Source: Streptomyces actuosus
Lineage (GTDB): Bacteria > Actinomycetota > Actinomycetes > Streptomycetales > Streptomycetaceae
Direction: 5' to 3'
Assembly (NCBI RefSeq): GCF_016921115.1
Contig: NZ_JAFFZS010000003.1
Span: 1-64,000 of the forward strand
Length of the DNA stretch: 64,000 bases
The position numbers were made by a program, and so were the translations under genes. Below the pieces are notes generated by a model. It searched no databases. It saw only the letters and a list, made by a program, of their open reading frames with translations, and was not told the origin of the DNA. Positions 17,045 to 25,702 of this stretch are shown piece after piece; the first letter of the stretch is position 1, and every line of letters begins with the position of its first letter.

Positions 17045-18826
17045 TCACCCGTGCCACGACCGCCACAGCGCCGCGTAGGGGCCGCCCGCCGCGACCAGGT
17101 CGTCGTGGCTGCCCAACTCGCTGATGCGGCCGTTCTCCACCACGGCGATCACGTCGGCGTCGTGCGCGGTGTGCAGCCGGTGCGCGATGGCGACGACCGT
17201 GCGGCCCTCCAGGACGCGGGCCAGGGACCGTTCCAGACGGCGGGCGGCGCGCGGATCGAGGAGCGAGGTCGCCTCGTCCAGGACCAGGGTGTGCGGGTCG
17301 GCGAGGACCAGGCGGGCGAGGGCGATCTGCTGCGCCTGGGCCGGGGTGAGCGCGACACCGCCGGAGCCGACCTCGGTCTCCAGACCGTCGTCGAGCGCCC
17401 GGGCCCAGCCGTCGGCGCCGACCGCGCCGAGAGCGGCCCACAGGTCGGTGTCCGTGGCGTGGACGGCGGCGAGCAGCAGGTTGTCCCGCAGGGAACCCAC
17501 GAAGACGTGGTGCTCCTGGTTGACCAGCGCCACATGGGAGCGCACCTGCTCGGCGGTCATCCGGGACAGTTCGGCGCCACCGAGGGCGACCCTGCCGGCG
17601 CGGGGCCCGTAGACACCGGCCAGCAGCCGGCCCAGGGTGGACTTGCCCGCTCCGGACGGACCGACCAGGGCCAGGCGGGTGCCCGGCGCCACGCGGAGCG
17701 AGACCTCCCGCAACACGTCGACGCCCTCGCGGTAGCCGAAGTGCACGCCCTTCGCCAGTACCTCCCGCCCGGCCGGAGCCAGCGAGGCGTCCCCGGCATC
17801 CGGCTCGATGTCGCGGACCCCGACCAGTCGGGCCAGCGACACCTGGGCGACCTGGAGTTCGTCGTACCAGCGCAGGATGAGGTTGACCGGGTCGACGAGC
17901 ATCTGCGCGATCAGTGCGGCCGTCGTCAGCTGACCGACCCCGATCCAGCCGTGCAGCACGAACACCCCGCCGACCATCAGGACCGAGCCGAGGACGACGG
18001 CGTGCACGGCGTTGACGACGGGGAAGAGCACCGACCGCAGCCACAGGGTGTACCGCTCCCATGCCGTCCACTGCCGGATCCGGTGCTCCGACAACTCGAC
18101 GCGGCGGTCGCTCAGGCGGTGTGCCTCGACGGTGTGCCCGGCGTCCACGGTCTCGGCCAGCGCGGCGGCGACGGCGGCGTACCCCGCGGCCTCCGAGCGG
18201 TAGGCGGACGGGGCCCGGCGGAAGTACCAGCGGCAGCCGACGATCAGCACCGGCAGTGCCAGCAGCACCGCGGGGGCGAGCGGAGGCGCGGTCACGACGA
18301 GCCCGCCGAGCAGCAGCAGTGTCCACATCACGCCGATCGCCAGCTGCGGCACCGCCTCCCGCATGGCATTGGCCAGCCGGTCGATGTCCGTGGTGATGCG
18401 GGAGAGCAGATCACCCGTCCCCGCCCGCTCCAGCACTCCCGGCGGCAGCCCGACCGACCGCACGAGGAAGTCCTCGCGCAGGTCGGCGAGCATCCGCTCG
18501 CCCAGCATCGCCCCACGCAGCCGCACCTGCCGTACGAAGACCGCCTGGACGAGCAGCGCCGGCACGAACAGCGCGGCGACGCGTTCCGGACGGAGGTCGC
18601 CGGCCCCGGCCGCCACGCGCTCGACCAGGTCGCCGAGCAGCCACGGTCCCACCATCGACGCGACGACGGCGACCGTGTTGACGGCGATGAGGGCCGCGAA
18701 GGCACCCCGGTGCCGGCGGTACAGCTCGGCCACGTAGGCGCGCACGGTCGCCGGGGCACCGACCGGCAGCGTGCTCGCCGCCGTCGCGGCCGCCGGGTCG
18801 TACGCCGGTGGCGTCACGCCGATCAT
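17045..18826 (-). CDS. ABC exporter half-transporter with intact Walker A
   Basis: This 593-residue type IV ABC exporter subunit has six transmembrane helices in about residues 40-310 and a nucleotide-binding domain from about 355. Walker A is canonical (GPSGAGKST, 389-397), Walker B has its catalytic Glu (LVLDEAT, 514-520) and the H-loop His549 is present. The signature motif is ruined: LTPAQAQQ (493-500) instead of LSGGQ. It overlaps the end of the upstream partner by four bases (ATGA), so the two are translationally coupled. It probably pairs with that partner as a heterodimer exporting lipid, peptide or drug-like substrates. Confidence 0.9.
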   Translation of the reverse strand: MIGVTPPAYDPAAATAASTLPVGAPATVRAYVAELYRRHRGAFAALIAVNTVAVVASMVGPWLLGDLVERVAAGAGDLRPERVAALFVPALLVQAVFVRQVRLRGAMLGERMLADLREDFLVRSVGLPPGVLERAGTGDLLSRITTDIDRLANAMREAVPQLAIGVMWTLLLLGGLVVTAPPLAPAVLLALPVLIVGCRWYFRRAPSAYRSEAAGYAAVAAALAETVDAGHTVEAHRLSDRRVELSEHRIRQWTAWERYTLWLRSVLFPVVNAVHAVVLGSVLMVGGVFVLHGWIGVGQLTTAALIAQMLVDPVNLILRWYDELQVAQVSLARLVGVRDIEPDAGDASLAPAGREVLAKGVHFGYREGVDVLREVSLRVAPGTRLALVGPSGAGKSTLGRLLAGVYGPRAGRVALGGAELSRMTAEQVRSHVALVNQEHHVFVGSLRDNLLLAAVHATDTDLWAALGAVGADGWARALDDGLETEVGSGGVALTPAQAQQIALARLVLADPHTLVLDEATSLLDPRAARRLERSLARVLEGRTVVAIAHRLHTAHDADVIAVVENGRISELGSHDDLVAAGGPYAALWRSWHG

Positions 18827-20751
18827 GCGGTCTCCTCGATCTCTTCGAGCCCTACGAGCTCGGGCAGTTCGGCCCGGGGCTTCAGGGTCGCTGCCCCGCG
18901 GCCGTCGCGCGGGTCGCCGTCGCGGTCGGAGGCGTCCCCGGCGGTGTCCGGGGCCGTCGCGGCGTCGGTGCCACGGGTCACGACCGCCCGGTACCGGGGC
19001 TCGGTGTCCACCAGGTCGCGGTGGGCGCCCACCACGACGACCTCGCCCTCATGGACGAGGACGACCCGGTCGGCGTGGTCCAGCAGCAGCGGGGAGGAGG
19101 CGAACACCACCGTCGTCCGGCCGTTCCGCAGGTGCCGCAGGCCCTCGGCGATGCGTGCCTCGGTGTGCGCATCGACCGCCGAGGTCGGTTCGTCCAGGAC
19201 CAGCACCTCGGGGTCGGTCAGCAGGGAGCGGGCGAGTGCGAGGCGTTGGCGCTGACCGCCGGAGAGGGACCGGCCCCGCTCGGTGAGCCGGGCGTCCAGC
19301 GGGTCGGCGGCATCCGACGACCCCTGCGCGAGCGCATCCAGCACGTCGTCGCACCGGGCGGCCGTCAGCGCCTCGATGGGGCGGACCGCACCGGAGGCGG
19401 GCACGTCCAGCAGCTCGCGCACCGATCCCGACAGCAGCACGGGATCCTTGTCCTGGACCAGGACGGCCGTCCTGGCGACGTCCAGCGGGAGTTCGTCGAG
19501 GCGGACACCCCCGAGCAGGACCGACGGACCGTCCTGGGGTGCGTGGCCGCCCAGGCGCTGCGCCAGCAGCCCCGACGCGTCGGGGTCGCCGCACACCACG
19601 GCGGTCAGCAGCCCGGACGGCACGAGGAGGCCGGTGGCGGGGTCGTACAGGTCGCCGGACGGCGTCCCGGGGGTGCCCGGCCCGGTGCTGCCCGCGTCAC
19701 CGGGGCCCCCGCCTGGTCCGTCGGACGCGCGGACCCGGGCACCGGACCGCTCCGTGGCCCGTTCCAGGGACAGTACGCGTGCGGCGCGTTGCGCGGAGGG
19801 CCGCGAGAACGAGTAGGCCATGGCGATCTCCTGGAAGTGCCACAGCGGGTAGTTGAGCACCATGACGGAGCTGTAGACGGTGACCAGTTCACCCACGGAG
19901 ATCCGGCCCTGCCGGGCCAGGTGGATGCCGTACCAGACGACGGCGACGAGCAGCAGCCCGGGCAGCAGCACCTGGGTCGCCGCGATGAGCGACCACATCC
20001 TGGCGCTGCGTACCGCCGCCCGGCGCACTTCCTGGGACGCGCGCCGGTAGCGGTCCAGAAACAGTTCCTCGCCGCCGATGCCGCGCAGCACCCGAAGCCC
20101 GGCCACGGTGTCCGAGGCCAGCTCGGTGGCCCGGCCGGCCTTCTCGCGCTGTGCGTCGGCCCTTCGGGTGGCGTGCGGCAGCAGCGGCAGCACGGCGAGC
20201 GCCACCACGGGCAGACCGGCGGCGACGACCACGCCCAGCGCCGGCTGGTACACCAGGAGGCCGATGCCGACCGCGGCGACGGTGAGGGCGGCGGCGGTGA
20301 AGCGCGACGCCGCCTCCACGAACCACCCGATCTTCTCGACGTCGCCCGTGGACACGGCCACTACCTCACCGGCCGCGACCCGTCGTGTCAGCGCCGCACC
20401 CAGGTGTGCCGCCTTGCGGGCGAGCAGTTGCTGGACCCGGGCCGCCGCCGTGATCCAGTTCGTGACGGCGCTCCGGTGCAGGAGGGTGTCGCCGAGGGCG
20501 GTCGCCGCACTGCACAGGGCCAGCAGCCCGCCGGCCAGGGCGAGTCGGCCGCCTGAGCGGTCGACGACGGCCTGGACGGCGAAGCCGACGCAGAAGGGCA
20601 GCGCCGCCACCGCCATGAAGTGGAGCAGTCCCCAGGCCAGGGATCTGAGCTGGCCGTCCAACTGGTTCCGGCCGAGCCACCACAGGAATCGGGGACCCGA
20701 GCGTGTGTCCGGCACGCCCGGGTCGGGATACGGAAGATCTTGGATCTGCAT
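18823..20751 (-). CDS. ABC exporter half-transporter with degenerate Walker A
   Basis: This 642-residue partner subunit starts at the ATG at 20751 (MQIQDLPYPDPGVPD), a typical beginning for this Streptomyces family. The membrane domain spans about residues 35-310. The NBD has lost its Walker A lysine: GDPDASGLL at 388-396 replaces GxxGxGKST, and the H-loop His is replaced by Ser (FASSPLLL, near 552). Its signature LSGGQRQR (496-503) and Walker B LVLDEPT (517-523) are canonical. A Gly/Pro-rich insertion precedes the NBD (about 340-366). With the downstream subunit it would build one complete and one degenerate ATP site. Confidence 0.9.
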   Translation of the reverse strand: MQIQDLPYPDPGVPDTRSGPRFLWWLGRNQLDGQLRSLAWGLLHFMAVAALPFCVGFAVQAVVDRSGGRLALAGGLLALCSAATALGDTLLHRSAVTNWITAAARVQQLLARKAAHLGAALTRRVAAGEVVAVSTGDVEKIGWFVEAASRFTAAALTVAAVGIGLLVYQPALGVVVAAGLPVVALAVLPLLPHATRRADAQREKAGRATELASDTVAGLRVLRGIGGEELFLDRYRRASQEVRRAAVRSARMWSLIAATQVLLPGLLLVAVVWYGIHLARQGRISVGELVTVYSSVMVLNYPLWHFQEIAMAYSFSRPSAQRAARVLSLERATERSGARVRASDGPGGGPGDAGSTGPGTPGTPSGDLYDPATGLLVPSGLLTAVVCGDPDASGLLAQRLGGHAPQDGPSVLLGGVRLDELPLDVARTAVLVQDKDPVLLSGSVRELLDVPASGAVRPIEALTAARCDDVLDALAQGSSDAADPLDARLTERGRSLSGGQRQRLALARSLLTDPEVLVLDEPTSAVDAHTEARIAEGLRHLRNGRTTVVFASSPLLLDHADRVVLVHEGEVVVVGAHRDLVDTEPRYRAVVTRGTDAATAPDTAGDASDRDGDPRDGRGAATLKPRAELPELVGLEEIEETA

Positions 20752-21117
20752 GACGTCCCAAGCCGCTCGGGTCAGGGGTGGGTGCAAGGGGGTCCGCTGT
20801 CGGCGACAGCAAACCGTGCAAGGCTGACGGCGGAGCGTGGTCGAAATCAAACGGTTTTCCACACGTGCGTGCGCCGGTCACGGCGGGTGCACGGACCGGC
20901 GACCGGTCTCCGGCCGAAACCCGCCGTGCGAGGCGCAACCGCGCCCGTCGGAGCTGCCCCCGGGAAGCGGGCTTCCGCCCCCCGGCGCCGCCCTGCGGTG
21001 CGGACGTGATTCTGTGCGCTCCCGTGCGGTGCGGACGTGCGCCTTCGTACGCCGCTCCGCGCTGCGATCCTCCACGCCCCGGCGCCGCCGTCCGCGTCGC
21101 GGTGCCATCATGGAGCG
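20752..21117. other. Divergent promoter region
   Basis: These 366 bases separate the ABC operon from the YkuD-like lipoprotein gene. They must contain both promoters, but no box could be named. Confidence 0.4.
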
Positions 21118-21867
21118 GTGCGAACTGGCGGTGTACGGAGCGTGGTGGTCGCTGCGGCGGTCTGCGGGCTGATGGCGGGGGTCGTGTCCGGGTGCGGCGG
21201 CTCGCGCTCCGATGGGCGCGGCGGCCGCGGCGGAGCGGCCTCGGGAGCACCCTCCGCGACACCGCGCCCGAGCACGGCCGCCGACCCGACCCGCATCCCC
21301 GGCGTCGGCGACCGCCTGCAGAGCCGGATCCCCGCCGATTCCGGTCAGGTCGTTGCCGTCTACGGCGAACGCAAGGACTCCGCGGACGCGACACTCGTTT
21401 TCTACACCCGGCACGGGTCCGGTTGGGAGCGCACCCGCAGCTGGGCGGCGCACAACGGCACGAAGGGCTGGACGCTCGACCACCACGAGGGCGACAAGCG
21501 CAGCCCGGTCGGGGTGTTCACGCTCACCGACGCGGGCGGCGTGCTGAAGGATCCGGGCGCCGGTCTGCCTTACACCAGGTCCGCGTCCTTCGCGGCGCCG
21601 CGCACCTGGGCCGAGAGGTACCGGCACGACTTCGACTACGTCATCGCCATCGACTACAACCGGGTGAAGGGCACCCCGCCCAACGATCCCACCCGCCCCC
21701 AGGGCAGTTCGAAGGGCGGCAGCATCTGGATCCACATGGACCACGGCAGCGGCACGTCGGCGTGCGTCAGCGTCGCCAAGCCGGCCATGGAGTACCTCCT
21801 GCTCACGCTCGACCCGGCCCGGCATCCGGTCGTCGTGATGGGCGACAAGGCGGACCTGGAGGCCTGA
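21118..21867 (+). CDS. Lipoprotein with YkuD-like L,D-transpeptidase fold
   Basis: This 249-residue protein begins at a GTG at 21118. A lipoprotein signal ends with VVSGC (lipobox), so the mature protein is probably anchored outside the membrane. After a Gly/Ser-rich linker, the catalytic-type domain contains KRSPVGVFTL, FDYVIAIDYNR, GSIWIHMDHGSG and SACVSV. The His and Cys placement matches the YkuD active site, although the usual SHGC is SAC. L,D-transpeptidases crosslink peptidoglycan or attach proteins. The altered motif leaves activity uncertain. No start-proximal ribosome site is strong. Confidence 0.7.
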   Translation: MRTGGVRSVVVAAAVCGLMAGVVSGCGGSRSDGRGGRGGAASGAPSATPRPSTAADPTRIPGVGDRLQSRIPADSGQVVAVYGERKDSADATLVFYTRHGSGWERTRSWAAHNGTKGWTLDHHEGDKRSPVGVFTLTDAGGVLKDPGAGLPYTRSASFAAPRTWAERYRHDFDYVIAIDYNRVKGTPPNDPTRPQGSSKGGSIWIHMDHGSGTSACVSVAKPAMEYLLLTLDPARHPVVVMGDKADLEA

Positions 21868-21982
21868 ACGGCCGGTCGGGCCCACCCTCCGGCGAGCCGC
21901 TCACCCGGTCCCCGGAGGGCGGGCACGGCAGATGCCACGTGCCGGGCCGCCGCGCTCACCCGGATCGCGGCGGGACCGGACT

Positions 21983-22432
21983 TCAGCAGCGCTCGGCCGG
22001 AACGCCGTCGATCAGGGTGTCCAGCAGGTCGCCGAAGACCTCGCGCTGCTCCCGTGTCAGGGGGGCGAGGATCTCCTCGGCCGCCGAGCGGCGGGCGGTG
22101 CGCAGTTCCCGCAGCGTCGTGCGGCCGTCGTCGGTGAGCTCGATCCGGATCACCCGGCGGTTGGCGGGATCGGGAACCCGCCGCACCTTGCCGTTCGCCT
22201 CCAGTCCGTCCACCAGTGTGGTCACCGCCCGCGGCACCACCTCCAGCCGTTCGGCGAGGTCGATCATCCGCGGCGGCTCGCCGTAGTGCGCGAGGGTGCG
22301 CAGCAGCCGTGACTGGGCCGGGGTGACACCGAGATCGCGCTGGAGGAGATGGCGTTTCTGGATGCGGTGCACCCGGCGGGTGAGGCGCAGGAGCTGCTCG
22401 GCGAGCAGGCCGTCGGGATCGGGGGTGCTCAT
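21983..22432 (-). CDS. MarR-family transcriptional regulator
   Basis: This 149-residue winged-helix regulator has the MarR layout: an N-terminal dimer helix, GVTPAQSRLLRTLAHYGEP, the recognition region MIDLAERLEVVPRAVTTLVDGLEA and the wing (VRRVPDPANRRVIRIELTDDG). It is divergent from an ABC exporter gene and probably represses that gene and itself. A good inverted repeat lies between the two starts. The inducing ligand is unknown, but is often an antibiotic or phenolic compound in such pairs. Confidence 0.88.
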   Translation of the reverse strand: MSTPDPDGLLAEQLLRLTRRVHRIQKRHLLQRDLGVTPAQSRLLRTLAHYGEPPRMIDLAERLEVVPRAVTTLVDGLEANGKVRRVPDPANRRVIRIELTDDGRTTLRELRTARRSAAEEILAPLTREQREVFGDLLDTLIDGVPAERC

Positions 22433-22456
22433 GCGGGAACAATATCAGGATGCCGT

Positions 22457-22481
22457 TCATTGTGAGCATAGGTAACAATGA
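22457..22481. promoter_or_regulatory. Candidate MarR operator
   Basis: TCATTGT (22457-22463) and ACAATGA (22475-22481) are a perfect inverted repeat separated by 11 bases. It is AT-rich in an otherwise GC-rich region and lies between the divergent MarR and ABC genes. This fits the size and position of MarR-type operators. Binding is inferred only. Confidence 0.55.
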
Positions 22482-22550
22482 GCTAAGGTCCGTACGTCCG
22501 GCGGGGTCGTGCATGCCGCCGGATCCGACACTCTTCCCTCGTAGGAGCTC

Positions 22551-24416
22551 ATGCATCCCGATCGCGAAGCCTCCTGGACTCCACCTGCCGACGCCGGTCG
22601 GCAACCCCGGCAGGTCCGGCGCATCGTGCGTCTCTTCCGCCCCTACCGCGGCCGTCTCGCGGTCGTCGGCCTCCTGGTGGGCGCCTCGTCACTGGTTTCC
22701 GTCGCCACACCCTTCCTCCTGAAGGAGACGCTCGACGTGGCCCTGCCCGAGGGCCGCACCGGGCTGCTCAGCCTGCTCGCCCTCGGCATGATCCTGAGCG
22801 CCGTTCTCAGCAGTGTCTTCGGCGTGCTGCAGACCCTGATCTCCACGACCGTCGGGCAGCGGGTCATGCACGACCTGCGCACCGCCGTCTACGGCCGCCT
22901 GCAGCGCATGTCGCTCGCGTTCTTCACCCGCACGCGCACCGGCGAGGTGCAGTCCCGCATCGCCAACGACATCGGCGGCATGCAGGCGACCGTCACCTCC
23001 ACGGCCACCTCGCTCGTCTCCAACTTCACCAGTGTCGTCGCCACCGTGATCGCCATGGTGGCGCTGGACTGGCGGCTCACCGTCGTCTCCCTGCTCCTGC
23101 TGCCGGTCTTCGTGTGGATCAGCCGGCGCGTCGGCAGAGAACGCAAGAAGATCACCACCCAGCGCCAGAGGCAGATGGCGGCCATGGCCGCCACGGTCAC
23201 CGAGTCGCTCTCCGTCAGCGGCATCCTGCTCGGTCGCACCATGGGCCGTTCCGACTCGCTCACCCGGTCCTTCTCGGAGGAGTCCGAGGGGTTGGTCGAT
23301 CTGGAGGTCCGGTCGAACATGGCGGGCCGCTGGCGGATGGCGGTCATCACGATCGTCATGGCCGCGATGCCCGCCGTCATCTACTGGACCGCCGGCATCG
23401 CCCTGCAGGTGGGTGGTGGGGACGTCTCGATCGGAACGATCGTCGCCTTCGTCTCCCTGCAGCAGGGACTGTTCCGGCCGACCGTCAGCCTGCTGTCGAC
23501 GGGTGTGCAGGTCCAGACCTCGCTGGCACTGTTCCAGCGGATCTTCGAGTACCTCGACCTGCCGATCGACATCACCGAGCGCGAGGAACCGGTCCACCTG
23601 GACCAGATCAAGGGCGAGGTCCGCTTCGAGAACGTCGTCTTCCACTACGACGGCAACGCCGACGGAGCCTCCGCCGACGGCCGCGACGGCGGCAGCCACG
23701 GGGGCGGCCGCGTCGCCCGGTCGGGCCCCGTCCTGGACGGCATCGACGTCGCTGTCCCCGCCGGCAGCAGTCTCGCCGTGGTCGGACCGACCGGCGCCGG
23801 CAAGTCCACCCTCGGCTATCTGGTGCCGCGGCTGTACGACGTGACGGGTGGGCGGGTCACCCTCGACGGGGTCGACGTGCGCGACCTCGACTTCGACACC
23901 CTGGCGCGAGCGGTGGGCGTCGTCTCGCAGGAGACGTACCTCTTCCACGCCTCCGTCGCCGACAACCTCCGGTTCGCCAGGCCCGACGCCACCGACGAGG
24001 ACCTCCACGCGGCGGCGCGGGCGGCGCAGATCCACGACCACATCGCATCCCTGCCCGACGGGTACGACACGGTCGTCGGCGAGCGCGGCCACCGCTTCTC
24101 GGGTGGCGAGAAGCAGCGTCTGGCGATCGCCCGCACCATCCTGCGCGACCCGCCCGTGCTCATCCTCGACGAGGCGACCAGTGCCCTGGACACCCGCACC
24201 GAGGCGGCCGTGCAGCAGGCCGTCGACGCGCTGTCGGCGAACCGCACCACGCTCACCATCGCCCACCGCCTGTCCACCGTTCGCGGTGCGGACCAGATCG
24301 TGGTCCTGGAGTCCGGGCGTGTGGCCGAACGCGGCACGCACGAGGAACTGCTGGAGGTGGGAGGGCGTTACGCGGCTCTGGTGCGCAGGGATGCCCATCT
24401 GGAGCCGATGAGATGA
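22551..24416 (+). CDS. ABC exporter, fused permease/ATPase
   Basis: This 621-residue ABC transporter subunit starts at an ATG with GTAGGAG upstream. Six membrane helices lie in about residues 38-310. The NBD has all motifs: GPTGAGKST, FSGGEKQRLAIAR, LILDEATSALD and IAHRLST. An unusual Asp/Gly-rich insertion (HYDGNADGASADGRDGG and on) lies between the first NBD strand and VLDGIDV. It is probably a homodimeric multidrug-type exporter regulated by the divergent MarR gene. Confidence 0.9.
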   Translation: MHPDREASWTPPADAGRQPRQVRRIVRLFRPYRGRLAVVGLLVGASSLVSVATPFLLKETLDVALPEGRTGLLSLLALGMILSAVLSSVFGVLQTLISTTVGQRVMHDLRTAVYGRLQRMSLAFFTRTRTGEVQSRIANDIGGMQATVTSTATSLVSNFTSVVATVIAMVALDWRLTVVSLLLLPVFVWISRRVGRERKKITTQRQRQMAAMAATVTESLSVSGILLGRTMGRSDSLTRSFSEESEGLVDLEVRSNMAGRWRMAVITIVMAAMPAVIYWTAGIALQVGGGDVSIGTIVAFVSLQQGLFRPTVSLLSTGVQVQTSLALFQRIFEYLDLPIDITEREEPVHLDQIKGEVRFENVVFHYDGNADGASADGRDGGSHGGGRVARSGPVLDGIDVAVPAGSSLAVVGPTGAGKSTLGYLVPRLYDVTGGRVTLDGVDVRDLDFDTLARAVGVVSQETYLFHASVADNLRFARPDATDEDLHAAARAAQIHDHIASLPDGYDTVVGERGHRFSGGEKQRLAIARTILRDPPVLILDEATSALDTRTEAAVQQAVDALSANRTTLTIAHRLSTVRGADQIVVLESGRVAERGTHEELLEVGGRYAALVRRDAHLEPMR

Positions 24417-24469
24417 ATATATGTCGAGTTATGCCGGGTTTGTAATGCTATGGGCGTTACCGTGCCCGC

Positions 24470-25312
24470 ATGCACATGAACACTCCGTCACGGAGGACGA
24501 TTCGACTGACGCGCAGGGGACGTCTGGTCCTCATCGCGACCGGAGCGGTCGTGGCCGGCACCGCCGTGGCGGTGCCGCTGCTGAGCGCCGGCGGCGACGA
24601 GGCCACCAAGCCCACCTCTCTGGTGATCCCCGAGGGCTGGCGTACCGGGCAGGTCTACGCCGCCGTCGACAAGGCCCTCGAACTGCCCGCGGGTACGACG
24701 AGGAAGTCCCTGACCAAGGCCAGACTGAAGCTGCCGAGCGACGCCGACGGCAACCCGGAGGGGTACCTCTTCCCGGCGACGTATCCCCTGACCGACAGCA
24801 CGACACCGCAGCAACTGCTGTCGGCCATGGTCGACACGGCGAACAAGAAGTTCAACGGGGCACCCGTCGCGGCCGGCGCGCAGCGCAACGCCATGAACGT
24901 GTACCAGGCCGTCACGATCGCCAGCATCGTCCAGGCCGAGGCCGCCACCAAGGCCGACATGGGCAAGGTGGCCCGGGTCGTCTTCAACCGGCTGGAGCGC
25001 GGCATGCCGCTCCAGATGGACTCCACCCTCAACTACGCGCTCAACCGCTCGACGCTCCGCACGACCGAGAGCGACACCCGCATCGAGAGCCCCTACAACT
25101 CCTACCAGCGCATGGGGCTGCCCCCCACCCCGATCGACAACCCAGGGGAGGACGCGATGCGCGCGGCCATCAATCCGACGCCGGGAGACTGGCTGTACTT
25201 CGTCACCGTGAAGCCGGGCGACACGCGCTTCACCTCCGACTACGCCGAACATCGGCGCAACGTCGCCGAGTTCAACCGCAACCAGCCCAGTGGGAGTCCG
25301 ACGGCGGGCTGA
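24470..25312 (+). CDS. MltG/YceG-like endolytic murein transglycosylase
   Basis: This 280-residue protein has one membrane anchor (about residues 17-39) and an extracytoplasmic MltG-like domain. Recognisable parts are LVIPEGWRTGQVYAAV (LysM-like subdomain), EGYLFPATYPL (97-107), SIVQAEA with putative catalytic Glu157, PLQMDSTLNYAL and PYNSYQRMGLPPTPIDNPG. MltG cleaves nascent glycan strands in the cytoplasmic membrane and sets strand length. It is shorter than the main Streptomyces MltG, so it is probably a paralogue. The start lacks a ribosome site; ATG at 24470 or 24476 are equally possible. Confidence 0.8.
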   Translation: MHMNTPSRRTIRLTRRGRLVLIATGAVVAGTAVAVPLLSAGGDEATKPTSLVIPEGWRTGQVYAAVDKALELPAGTTRKSLTKARLKLPSDADGNPEGYLFPATYPLTDSTTPQQLLSAMVDTANKKFNGAPVAAGAQRNAMNVYQAVTIASIVQAEAATKADMGKVARVVFNRLERGMPLQMDSTLNYALNRSTLRTTESDTRIESPYNSYQRMGLPPTPIDNPGEDAMRAAINPTPGDWLYFVTVKPGDTRFTSDYAEHRRNVAEFNRNQPSGSPTAG

Positions 25313-25702
25313 CGGAGGTCCCGGCCGCAGCACGCCCGTCCGCGTCCTGGCCGGCCACCGTGTCGAGCCGTCCTGCTCCCCGGAGCGGGGCCGGACGCGT
25401 ATGCCGGACGGACCGGCCGTACACCGCCGACAGCGCGAGGTGCCGACTGTCGACGATGGTGCGGGCACTGCCTGCTCGGGGCATCGGCGGTGTGCCCGCC
25501 TCACGGAGGGAACCTGCGGATGCCGGGCGGAGCGAGGGCGTGGTCCGGTCGGGTGCCGGATGCCGGGGTGCCCGGCGCCGGAGCCGGTACCGCGACCGGG
25601 CCGTCGAGTCCCGGCCGGCGGGTGCGGATCCTTCCGCCGGCCGGGGTGCGGGGGTCGGAGTCCTGCGTCCCGGGAGGGCGCTGCACGGCCTCGCCGGAGA
25701 GC
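25313..25702. other. Gene-free stretch between convergent genes
   Basis: About 390 bases separate the MltG-like gene from the convergent monooxygenase gene. Long frames exist on both strands but have no ribosome site or family resemblance. No strong terminator hairpin stood out. Confidence 0.4.

Noticed and set aside
24417-24469. Promoter of the MltG-like gene from the AT-rich spacer
   Set aside because: The spacer is AT-rich (for example TAATGCTATGGG), but no -35 box at proper distance could be defended.
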